DNA from: Corynebacterium poyangense
GTDB lineage: Bacteria; Actinomycetota; Actinomycetes; Mycobacteriales; Mycobacteriaceae
Reading direction: 5' to 3'
Length of the DNA stretch: 64,000 nt
Assembly (NCBI RefSeq): GCF_014522205.1
Contig: NZ_CP046884.1
Span: 2,542,001 to 2,606,000 of the forward strand
In this document: positions 56,784 to 64,000 of the stretch, piece after piece
Layout: every line of letters starts with the position of its first letter
How positions within the stretch are numbered: position 1 is the first letter of the stretch
Notes under the pieces: generated by a model
Databases searched by the model: none
Told to the model about the DNA's origin: nothing
The model's input: only the letters and a program-made list of their open reading frames with translations
Translations under genes and position numbers: made by a program

Positions 56784-56822
56784 CCCGACGCCCCGAGCAG
56801 GTTCAGCAGCACGTCCCTCGAA

Positions 56823-56850
56823 CAAAAAGAAAACCCCGACGTATGCGGGG
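56823..56850 (-). terminator. Rho-independent terminator after the mycoredoxin gene
   Basis: On the minus strand CCCCG, 7-base loop, CGGGG, then TTTTCTTTTT. An outer CCCTCG/CGAGGG pair could extend competing structure. Confidence 0.85.
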
Positions 56851-56867
56851 CGAGGGAGATGATAGTA

Positions 56868-57140
56868 CTAGGACTGAGAAAGCTCCTGATACTTCTTAGC
56901 GACATCAGCAGGATCCGGGTTCGTGGCCGTTGTTCCATCGGAATATAACACCGTCGGGACCACGCGATTGCCGTCATTGACAGACTTCACGAACTCAGCC
57001 AAATCCTCGTGCTTTTCCACATCCCAACCATCGAAGGGGATGTTGTTTTTTTGCAATTCACTAATTAAATTCGCGCAGTGTGGGCACCATGAAGTGGCAT
57101 ATATGGTCACATGCTCGGTGGTTTTCGGAGTCTCAGTCAT
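56868..57140 (-). CDS. Glutaredoxin-like mycoredoxin
   Basis: 90-residue thioredoxin-fold protein with WCPHC at about 18-22 and the cis-Pro loop RVVPTVLY. The WC-x2-C and VVPT pattern fits mycoredoxins, which reduce mycothiol-mixed disulfides in actinobacteria. The motif differs from the WCGYC of Mrx1, so it may be a paralogue with other partners. The inositol synthase upstream in the window supplies the mycothiol pathway. Confidence 0.83.
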   Translation of the reverse strand: MTETPKTTEHVTIYATSWCPHCANLISELQKNNIPFDGWDVEKHEDLAEFVKSVNDGNRVVPTVLYSDGTTATNPDPADVAKKYQELSQS

Positions 57141-57296
57141 AAGCTCAATCAGCCTCCTCTACATAAACTTCCTCAACACAGTCGCGCCGGCTGAGCACCA
57201 CCACGGCTGTACCAGGAATAACTATTCTGTGCGTGCTCTACCTTACTTAGCCTGGAAGCGAGCTTCCACCTGGCCTATCCATCTCATTTCTCCGGA

Positions 57297-57413
57297 CTAA
57301 CCAACAACCGGTAGTCCTTTATGACGCCCGATAATGATCTGGATACAACCCTTTTCATCCGCCTCATCCAGAGTTCTCTGAAGCATCTTCCATCGCCGAG
57401 GAGTGGGTTTCAC
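57297..57413 (-). CDS. Possible 38-residue small protein starting inside parS
   Basis: GTG at 57413 (inside the parS site) opens a 38-codon frame, VKPTPRRWKML then QRTLDEADEK, ending RHKGLPVVG. It follows the yqgE stop by 16 bases on the same strand. There is no ribosome site and no family I recognise. It could be a real small protein, a gene remnant, or chance. Confidence 0.3.
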   Translation of the reverse strand: MKPTPRRWKMLQRTLDEADEKGCIQIIIGRHKGLPVVG

Positions 57414-57421
57414 GTGAAACC
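57406..57421. other. parS-like site 9
   Basis: GGTTTCACGTGAAACC: perfect palindrome with the parS core of 14 bases, intergenic downstream of yqgE. Confidence 0.75.
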
Positions 57422-57428
57422 AGGGCCA

Positions 57429-58034
57429 CTAACTATCGAGAAGGTTCGCCGGGAACGTAGAAAAAAGTGGTAAGGGCTGTGCTTGGCGACGCATAACCTC
57501 GCCCCATAAATCTACCCGCCCAGGAGTGGTGACATCTGATGGCAGAGCCGGGGTGACGAACCAATCTCCGCGTTCGATTTCTTCTTGAAGTTGCCCAGGT
57601 GACCACGAACAATAGCCAGCAAACAGCCGCATCCCGGCTACCAAAGAGCGCAATTTCTGCGGCTCTGCGTTTAAATTGATGTGAACCAATCGGTTAGCTA
57701 ACCGAGTTAACTCGGGGTGCTCGGCTATGGTGACCTCTGGAAGAGTTACTCCTAACCCTACGACGGCTTGCTGTTCCACCGGTCCGCCGACATAAATGGC
57801 TTGGGGCGGGGCAATAAGTTCTACCCAATCAGGCATAACCTCGTGCACGGCTGTTTCGCTGCGCTCGCTAAGCGTTACCCCGAAAGAACCATAAACATCG
57901 TGCTCGATGAGAATGACCACGGATCTAGCAAAATAAGGGGAGGCCATACCCGGTGCAGCTACAAGCAACATTCCTGGTTCCGGATCGGTGCGCTCTAAGC
58001 CATTAAATAACCGATCACTGAAAATATCGCTCAC
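57429..58034 (-). CDS. YqgE/AlgH family protein (DUF179, UPF0301)
   Basis: 201 residues. Family marks are GMLLVAAPGMASPYFARSVVILIEHD and YVGGPVEQQAVVGL. The biochemical role is unknown. I chose GTG at 58034 because AAGGAGG lies 5-6 bases upstream; the open frame continues to 58133 into the cca gene without support. It lies directly downstream of cca. Confidence 0.88.
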   Translation of the reverse strand: MSDIFSDRLFNGLERTDPEPGMLLVAAPGMASPYFARSVVILIEHDVYGSFGVTLSERSETAVHEVMPDWVELIAPPQAIYVGGPVEQQAVVGLGVTLPEVTIAEHPELTRLANRLVHINLNAEPQKLRSLVAGMRLFAGYCSWSPGQLQEEIERGDWFVTPALPSDVTTPGRVDLWGEVMRRQAQPLPLFSTFPANLLDS

Positions 58035-58074
58035 AGTTGCCTCCTTAACCTCGTTCCTCTGAATGTATATCCTG

Positions 58075-59640
58075 CTATTTTCTTTGGTTTGCCCACCACT
58101 GACGAAGCTCAGCAACAGCCTCGGCATGGTCAAGGGGACCTCGCTCCAGACGCAGATCTTTAAGAAAAGTCCACGCCTTGCCTACTTCTGGCCCAGGAGA
58201 GATGCCCAAAATGCTCATAATCTCATTCCCGTCTAAATCCGGACGAACCTTAGCCAAGTCCTCCCGTGCGGCAATATCAGCAATTCTTTCTTCTAGTTGA
58301 TCATAAGTACGCTGGAGACGTCGAGCTTTGTTCTTATTTCTTGTGGTGCAATCAGCACGCACCAATTTATGTAACCGGGGAAGAAGCGGACCTGCGTCAG
58401 CCACGTAGCGGCGTACCGCAGAATCTGTCCACTGCCCATCGCCAAATCCGTGAAACCGCATATGCAGATAAATAAGCTGACTGACGTCGCCAATCATCTG
58501 CTTGGAGTACTTTAATTTTCGCATCCGACGTCGCACCAGCTTGGCGCCTACCACCTCATGATGGTGGAAACTCACTTGACCATTCTCGCTAAAAGCACGG
58601 GTCTCGGGTTTACCGCAGTCATGCATGAGCGCTGCCCACCGCAGAACCACATCCGGTTCTTCTTCTTGGTCTATCGCTTGACGGAGTACCTGCAATGAGT
58701 GAGCATAAACATCTTTGTGTTGACGATGCTCATCCTGAGTTAACTTCATCGCTGGAATTTCAGGATAAATATAATCCGCTAACCCGACGTTGACCAGGAT
58801 ATTTATTCCTACCCACGGAGCAGCACCCAGCATCAGCTTGTCTAGCTCGGTCCGGATTCTTTCCGCAGTGATGCGTTGAATTTCACTGGACATCCGGGTC
58901 ATAGCGTCCTGCACCCGGGGAGTAAGCCCAAAACCTAGTTGACTCACAAATCGGGCTGCGCGCAACATCCGCAGCGGGTCATCATGGAAAGAGATTTCCG
59001 GGATATCTGGAGTATCGAGAACACGGTTGACTAAGTCTTTCAACCCTCCCAAAGGATCATGGAATTCGCCCTGAATACGCCCTTCTACCAGGTTCAGTTG
59101 AACTGCCATGGCATTGACCTTAAAATCCCGCCGAACCAAATCCCCTTCTAAGGTGTCACCAAATTGCACCTCGGGATTTCGGGTTTCACCATCATAAGAA
59201 TCAGAGCGGAACGTAGTGATCTCTATCTGCTGGCCTTCATGTTCGGCCGAGACTGTGCCAAAGGCAATACCGGTGTCCCATACCACCGAACAATGTTTCT
59301 CCAAGATTTCTGCGACCACTGCCGGGCGTGCCGGAGTGGTGAAGTCAAGGTCACTACCTAATCGGCCCAAGAGGGCATCCCTCACTGACCCGCCTACCAG
59401 GTAGAGCGGCAAACCCCGCTGAGAAAAATCAGCGATAATTGGCCCGAGGAGACTGTTCAGAGCCTGAACTGACTGCTCAGCTTTTGCCAATAAACTAAGC
59501 GATTGCAGCGGATCATGAGATGGGTTTTCGGCCGAAGAATTCACGCGGCTGAGTCTACCTGGATACCATGTGCCGCCATGACCCCAGTCCTCAGCCTCGG
59601 GGAGCCCTGAGCTAGGGGAGGGGTTTTCGAGGCTTTCCAT
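58075..59640 (-). CDS. cca: CCA tRNA nucleotidyltransferase
   Basis: Adds or repairs the 3' CCA end of tRNAs. 521 residues. The nucleotidyltransferase head has LVGGSVRDALLGRLGSDLDF, with the RRDFKVNAMA motif after it. An HD domain has MHDCGKPET. The first 50 residues are not conserved, and the start is uncertain; a GTG at 59544 is an alternative. It is divergent from the NUDIX gene, as pcnA is from mutT4 in mycobacteria. Confidence 0.92.
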   Translation of the reverse strand: MESLENPSPSSGLPEAEDWGHGGTWYPGRLSRVNSSAENPSHDPLQSLSLLAKAEQSVQALNSLLGPIIADFSQRGLPLYLVGGSVRDALLGRLGSDLDFTTPARPAVVAEILEKHCSVVWDTGIAFGTVSAEHEGQQIEITTFRSDSYDGETRNPEVQFGDTLEGDLVRRDFKVNAMAVQLNLVEGRIQGEFHDPLGGLKDLVNRVLDTPDIPEISFHDDPLRMLRAARFVSQLGFGLTPRVQDAMTRMSSEIQRITAERIRTELDKLMLGAAPWVGINILVNVGLADYIYPEIPAMKLTQDEHRQHKDVYAHSLQVLRQAIDQEEEPDVVLRWAALMHDCGKPETRAFSENGQVSFHHHEVVGAKLVRRRMRKLKYSKQMIGDVSQLIYLHMRFHGFGDGQWTDSAVRRYVADAGPLLPRLHKLVRADCTTRNKNKARRLQRTYDQLEERIADIAAREDLAKVRPDLDGNEIMSILGISPGPEVGKAWTFLKDLRLERGPLDHAEAVAELRQWWANQRK

Positions 59641-59698
59641 CCCCCGAATACCGAGCCGTTAATACCGAAATGTGTGGCTAGGGGATACGATCAGAGGA

Positions 59699-60616
59699 AT
59701 GAGTGAAAACCCTGGTGCGTCTGATAACACCGTCGCCGGCGCGGTCTCGCATTCCGCCCGACGGCGGCGACGTCGCTCTCGGCGACGCTCTTCAGGCAAC
59801 CCGAGTTCCCCACAAAACTCTGCCGCCCAAAAGAAAAAGACGCAGAACTCCGGCGCTGAGTCGGCATCTTCTAGCTCTTCAGAGCGCGGGGAGCAGTCTG
59901 AGACAAGCCAGTCTAAAACTAATCGCCAATCATCGGCGCGACGCGGACGTCGAACTCAAAATCAACGCTCAAAGTCGGCTCAACGCTCGGGAGCTAAATC
60001 TAAGACTCGGCAGCAGAAACAGCGTAAAACTCGTTCTGGCGCCTCCTCCTCGGGAACGGCGCGGCGCAAAAACCGGCGGCGGACGGCAACCCAGAATTCT
60101 CAAGCAACGTCGAGTATGCCAACTCGTCATGAGACCTCAGCCGGTGGTTTGGTGCTTTCCGGTTTGGCTGAGGCTGTTTCTGGCTCACACGTTGATCTCT
60201 CAAGAATCTATGTTGCGCTGATAGGCCGCCTAGATCGGCGGCGGCGTTTACTGTGGTCCATGCCCAAAGGCCATGTAGAAAACGATGAAGAAGTCCGGTT
60301 AACCGCGGAACGAGAGGTGTGGGAAGAAACCGGAATCTACGGTGAAGTCATCGCCGAACTCGGCGTCATTGATTACTGGTTTGTCTCCGATGGGGTTCGG
60401 ATCCACAAAACCGTCCACCACCATCTACTCCGCTATGTTGATGGAGATCTCAATGATGAGGATCCAGAGGTCACCGAAGTAGCGTGGATTCCGGTCAGTG
60501 AACTCATTGAGCATCTGGCGTATGCCGATGAACGCAAACTTGCCCGCACTGCGGTACGTCGACTGCCAGCCTTGGCGCGTCAAGAAAAGACGGAGGGGAG
60601 GGTTACTCCACGGTGA
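59699..60616 (+). CDS. NUDIX hydrolase with long basic N-terminal region (MutT4-like)
   Basis: 305 residues. Residues about 20-140 are Arg/Ser/Lys/Gln-rich low complexity, with clusters such as [11 protein letters not shown]. The C-terminal domain has a full NUDIX box ([20 protein letters not shown] then TGI). Synteny matches Rv3908 (mutT4). The basic tail suggests nucleic-acid or polyphosphate contact. I chose ATG at 59699; TACGAT (59686-59691) just before it fits a leaderless start. Confidence 0.86.
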   Translation: MSENPGASDNTVAGAVSHSARRRRRRSRRRSSGNPSSPQNSAAQKKKTQNSGAESASSSSSERGEQSETSQSKTNRQSSARRGRRTQNQRSKSAQRSGAKSKTRQQKQRKTRSGASSSGTARRKNRRRTATQNSQATSSMPTRHETSAGGLVLSGLAEAVSGSHVDLSRIYVALIGRLDRRRRLLWSMPKGHVENDEEVRLTAEREVWEETGIYGEVIAELGVIDYWFVSDGVRIHKTVHHHLLRYVDGDLNDEDPEVTEVAWIPVSELIEHLAYADERKLARTAVRRLPALARQEKTEGRVTPR

Positions 60617-63333
60617 TGCCAATCCGTCGTTTCTGCGCTCTCCTCGGGATCAGTGCTCTTTCTGCTGCTTTCGGCACGTTATCCTTAGACCTAACACTCA
60701 CCGCTGCTCCAGCTCAGGCTCAAGGAGTAGCCGTCCCCTTGGATATCACTAACCCTTCAGTCGCAGTCCAGTGGGATAACCCAGCACTACGTAGTGATGA
60801 CCGTCAGTCCTTTGTCTCAATGGAGCTGGAAAGCCTGCCTCAAAGCCTTAGCAACCCCGGAGACGGCCTGAGGTTTCACGTGAAACTCCGCAATAACGGA
60901 GAGGAACGGATAAGCAACATCAATGTCGTGCTACGTCGGGGAGAAGCCCAGCATTCAGCTGCCGAAATGCGTCGTATCATGGCCCTCAACGCAGGCGCCT
61001 ATACCGCAGCGCACTACCAAGCACCGGTAGATTTTTCCCTCGAACCTGGAGAATCCCGAGAATTCTGGGTAGAAGCTCCCACCAACTCTGACCAACCTGG
61101 CTCTTTTCCCATCAAAGATCCCGGTATCTATCCCATTTTCTTTGGGCTCGACGGCACGACGAACCACACCGGGACGGTGCAATTAACGAGTCAGCGTTTT
61201 CTCCTCAGCGCTGGTCCGCTCGGGGGCACAAATACCAATCCAGGCCAGCCGAGCGCAGAGGAGACCCATGATGCAGAAGAATCAGCGACGTCCTCGGAGG
61301 TTTCGGGAACAGGGTTGAGTCTCGTCCTTCCGCTAAGTGCCTACGTTGACATCATTCCTGGAGAAACAGGTGAAGCCCCTGGGGATACCCCTTTGGTGCT
61401 TTATAGCGATGACCTAGCTGATCAACTAAGCGCTGGGGGGCGCCTGGGTGAGCTATTAAAAACCTATAAAACATATCTTCAAGGTGAGAATAATCCCATC
61501 CGTTCCTCGGCCTGCTTAGCCATTGACCCAGCATTATTGGATGCGGTCCATCGGATGACGAAAGGCTACACGGTCGCAAATTCTCGACCTGCCATCGAAA
61601 CCTCAGGGCAACGCCTTCGGGATAGCTGGAATTCCCACAATTCTCAGTCCGGTGAACATCCTGGTTCCGGTTCAGCAGCGGCTCAACAATGGCTTGATGA
61701 ATTAACCAGCCTCGCTAGCAATACCTGCGTTGTCTCCTTACCCTGGGCTAATACCGATCTCAACGCGGTAGCTGCCAGCAACAATCCTTGGCTTATGCGT
61801 GAAGCCCTAGGACGTGGACCTGAGCTCATCAGTTCTATCCTGAACACGTCGACCGTAGAAAACGTCGTTATCCCAGGGAATGGGTATATTACTCCCGCAA
61901 CCGTTCGGAGTTTGGGCTGGGCTACTAGTGGTAGTGCGCAGTCGGTGACTGATTTCAGCACGAAGATTGAAAAAGATTTTGAAGCTGAGGCTCAACGCCG
62001 TGGAACCCAGAATTCTCAAGATTCAGAAACCAGCCTTAATGATGAGAATATGCCTTCCTCTGCGCCGCTGGCGCCTCCCGTGCCGAGCCTAGAAAACGCA
62101 GTATCGGTGTTAGTAGCCGGAAATACGGTGTGGGATTCGAATCGAGTGGACAGGTTTACCCAACTAGCGCCGGGAATTCGTGCGGTGAGTTATCACGCTT
62201 CTTTGGCCGCCAGTTTAGGCGAAACAGGGGAGCACCCAGATACCCCCGCCTATGCCAATCCTGATGCCCGCTATGATGCCCGTCTTGACTCACCGGCGGC
62301 CCGTGATTCTATTGCGGCAGGTGCCCTAGCCATGTCTCTTACAGAGACGAGTAATCAATCGCAACAGCATTCTGGCCCGGTCCTCATGATGCCCCCAGCG
62401 GAGCTTAGCACCTCCACGGCGGAAAGCATCTTGCAAACTGCTGCGTCGCTTTATGCCTCGGGCCGGGCTGAGAGCCTGAGTCTGAGTGATTACCTAACCC
62501 CAGATCCGCAACAGGCTGCGGCGTTGAACGCTACGCCTGAAGCAGCAGACAATGCTCCCCCCACCGCTGAGGTCGGCTCCCCATATCCAGATCCCGGCAT
62601 TATTAGCGACACGGAAATTCTGCAGGCTAGCCGAGAAGCCGGATTTAGTGATGACCTCACCCGGTTGTTGAGTAATGACCCGACTATCGCATTAACCCGC
62701 TATGCTTTCACTGCTCCGCTACGTCAGGAAGTGCTCCGTACCCTAAGTGTCTGTGATCGTCATGCGGCTAGTACCTATCAAGCTGCGGTACAACGAACGG
62801 GAGATCGGCTCAAAGAAAATCGGGAGCGGCTCCTTGCTTTAGGTCGTGCCGTCACCTTAATCCCCCCTGGCGGGGTTTATACCCGTACCTCTGATTCTTC
62901 ACCCTTATTGGTGGTGGCAGAAAATCGTCTACCACTTCCGGTGGAAACTGTTGTTCAATATCGAGCCCCTAGCGGTGTTACTCTACAAACTCCCGGCTCG
63001 GTGAGAATCCCGGCGTCTGGTTCCATTACGGTGCAATTGACACCGAAGATCCCACCCGAGCATGATCGTACTCAGTTGCAATTGTGGTTATCGACCGGCG
63101 ACGGCGCAGCAATTTCCTCTCCGGTGGATATCACAGTGCAAAACCGTGCCAATTTCTTTAGTACTTCTGGGCTGGCCCTGATTGTCCTCAGCGCTTTGGC
63201 GTTGATCCTGGTTTTCCGGGTTGGCCGGCATAGCAAACGGTTGAAACACCGCGGTGTGTCTCATCCAGCTGCTGCGCCTTTCCGTCCCCATTATCCCGAT
63301 AATGAACAGAATGGTCCCCGTGAACCCTACTGA
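60613..63333 (+). CDS. DUF6049 family exported membrane-anchored protein (Rv3909-like)
   Basis: 906 residues. A signal peptide (about 1-36, ending PAQAQ) is followed by a large extracytoplasmic part, a single membrane helix near 850-870 ([20 protein letters not shown]), and a short basic tail. The family sits between the MutT4-type NUDIX and MurJ genes across Mycobacteriales, suggesting a role in the envelope with MurJ. The GTG start overlaps the NUDIX stop. A parS-like site lies near the 5' end, read as RFHVKL. Confidence 0.86.
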   Translation: MMPIRRFCALLGISALSAAFGTLSLDLTLTAAPAQAQGVAVPLDITNPSVAVQWDNPALRSDDRQSFVSMELESLPQSLSNPGDGLRFHVKLRNNGEERISNINVVLRRGEAQHSAAEMRRIMALNAGAYTAAHYQAPVDFSLEPGESREFWVEAPTNSDQPGSFPIKDPGIYPIFFGLDGTTNHTGTVQLTSQRFLLSAGPLGGTNTNPGQPSAEETHDAEESATSSEVSGTGLSLVLPLSAYVDIIPGETGEAPGDTPLVLYSDDLADQLSAGGRLGELLKTYKTYLQGENNPIRSSACLAIDPALLDAVHRMTKGYTVANSRPAIETSGQRLRDSWNSHNSQSGEHPGSGSAAAQQWLDELTSLASNTCVVSLPWANTDLNAVAASNNPWLMREALGRGPELISSILNTSTVENVVIPGNGYITPATVRSLGWATSGSAQSVTDFSTKIEKDFEAEAQRRGTQNSQDSETSLNDENMPSSAPLAPPVPSLENAVSVLVAGNTVWDSNRVDRFTQLAPGIRAVSYHASLAASLGETGEHPDTPAYANPDARYDARLDSPAARDSIAAGALAMSLTETSNQSQQHSGPVLMMPPAELSTSTAESILQTAASLYASGRAESLSLSDYLTPDPQQAAALNATPEAADNAPPTAEVGSPYPDPGIISDTEILQASREAGFSDDLTRLLSNDPTIALTRYAFTAPLRQEVLRTLSVCDRHAASTYQAAVQRTGDRLKENRERLLALGRAVTLIPPGGVYTRTSDSSPLLVVAENRLPLPVETVVQYRAPSGVTLQTPGSVRIPASGSITVQLTPKIPPEHDRTQLQLWLSTGDGAAISSPVDITVQNRANFFSTSGLALIVLSALALILVFRVGRHSKRLKHRGVSHPAAAPFRPHYPDNEQNGPREPY
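60872..60887. other. parS-like site 10
   Basis: GGTTTCACGTGAAACT: 14 of 16 parS bases with an intact TTTCACGTGAAA core, within the DUF6049 gene. Confidence 0.7.
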
Positions 63334-64000
63334 TCCGGCTCATTCCGCCAGCCCTGCCGCTCGCGCCGGGCTGCGATCCCGCATCATCCCGCCTTCTCCG
63401 CCGGCCCCGGTGCCTGAACCCCGAAAGGCCCCTCAGGCCAAGAACACCGGAATTGGGTCCGACGACGACAAGTCCCTGCTTAACCGAGCCCCCGGAAATA
63501 CCGCAGTGGCCACTGCTGACTCACCGCACCGCTCATCACCGCAGGGAGACTCTGCCGCTGATTCTGAGCATCAGCCCAGCGATAGCGACGTGGTTCGTTC
63601 CACCGGTTCGATGGCTATTCCTACCTTACTGTCCCGAATCACTGGGTTTCTTCGAACAGTTCTTATCGGAACTAGTTTAGGTTCTGCGGTTGCTTCGGCT
63701 TTTAATACCGCTAATACTCTTCCTAATCTGATTACTGAAATTGTTTTAGGGGCGGTTCTTACTTCTCTGGTGGTTCCTGTTTTAGTTCGGGCAGAAAAAG
63801 AGGATCCGGATCGCGGCGCGGAATTTATCAGAAGGCTTTTCACTTTATCAATGTCGGTTTTGCTCTTTGTCACTTTAATTGTGACTCTCGGCGCACCGAT
63901 TTTAGTCAGAACATATTTACGTGCTGATGGCGAAGTCAATATTATTCAATCAACATCCTTCGCTCTTTGGCTTCTTCCTCAAGTTTTCTTCTACGGGTTA
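63311..64000 (+). CDS. murJ: Lipid II flippase MurJ (MviN), N-terminal part, cut by the window end
   Basis: Flips lipid II across the membrane for cell-wall synthesis. Only about 230 codons are present. A Pro/Ser/Asp-rich cytoplasmic extension of about 95 residues precedes the first helix. MurJ signatures follow: SMAIPTLLSRITGFLRTVLIG, ASAFNTANTLPNLI and VPVLVRA. Starts at 63302, 63311 and GTG 63320 are in frame, and none has a clear ribosome site; all overlap the DUF6049 gene. Codons after about 63650 become markedly T-ending and AT-rich. Confidence 0.9.
   Translation, partial: MVPVNPTDPAHSASPAARAGLRSRIIPPSPPAPVPEPRKAPQAKNTGIGSDDDKSLLNRAPGNTAVATADSPHRSSPQGDSAADSEHQPSDSDVVRSTGSMAIPTLLSRITGFLRTVLIGTSLGSAVASAFNTANTLPNLITEIVLGAVLTSLVVPVLVRAEKEDPDRGAEFIRRLFTLSMSVLLFVTLIVTLGAPILVRTYLRADGEVNIIQSTSFALWLLPQVFFYGL

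Overview
The window reads as chromosomal DNA of a Corynebacterium (mid-GC mycolic-acid actinobacterium). The evidence is synteny and family content. The block rpsF-ssb-rplI-dnaB / GT87 / class A PBP / DUF5318 / ino1 matches the ponA1-rpsF region of corynebacteria and mycobacteria. The right edge (cca, NUDIX, DUF6049, murJ) is the conserved actinobacterial block next to oriC. A trp operon with a Trp-Trp-Trp leader, a MhuD-type heme monooxygenase, a mycoredoxin-like protein and many copies of the corynebacterial parS sequence agree with this. No rRNA, tRNA, insertion sequence, prophage or CRISPR array was seen.

Layout. 0-2.65 kb: copper chaperone and CopA ATPase. 2.6-12 kb: dnaB, rplI, ssb, rpsF, small membrane protein, GT87, PBP1 and DUF5318 on the minus strand, then ino1 on the plus strand. 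12.4-19.3 kb: MarR regulator, universal stress protein, SDR, membrane protein, DUF1846, heme monooxygenase, Nei glycosylase, MHS transporter. 19.3-31.7 kb: a complete phenylacetate regulon (paaK, TetR repressor, paaABCDE, paaG, paaJ, paaF, paaH, paaI, paaZ) with three near-identical operator palindromes. 31.8-34.1 kb: VanZ and bifunctional Nnr. 34.1-36.8 kb: an accessory-looking pair, a DUF3558-type lipoprotein coupled to a PPE/WXG-like protein. 36.9-42.8 kb: lactate permease-lldD, bioAD, a YbbN-like protein. 42.8-47.1 kb: leuS broken by a one-base frameshift, and a DAACS symporter. 47.2-54.8 kb: SdpI-like protein, trpL attenuator and trpEGD(CF)BA. 55-57.4 kb: Tat/lipoprotein Rieske protein, YfeH-like transporter, small proteins, mycoredoxin. 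57.4-64 kb: YqgE, CCA-adding enzyme, NUDIX (MutT4-like), DUF6049 and the start of murJ, cut by the window end.

How parts work together. PaaK activates phenylacetate, PaaABCDE epoxidises the ring, PaaG isomerises it, PaaZ opens it, and PaaJ/F/H finish beta-oxidation. The TetR protein and three shared boxes make this one regulon. The lactate permease and LldD form a lactate-use pair. bioAD lies behind a BioQ-like operator. The trp genes sit behind a classical attenuator. Overlaid on the right half is a chromosome-segregation landmark: ten parS or parS-like 16-mers from 33.9 to 60.9 kb, mostly inside genes. Several overlap start codons, and one lies in a terminator loop.

Most striking observations: the parS cluster and its overlap with gene signals, a DnaA-box-like cluster beside dnaB, the three-box paa regulon, the leuS frameshift in a G-run, and the lipoprotein/PPE-like pair with no secretion genes nearby. 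Motif consensus sequences for ParB, PaaR and BioQ are quoted from memory of the literature and were not looked up.
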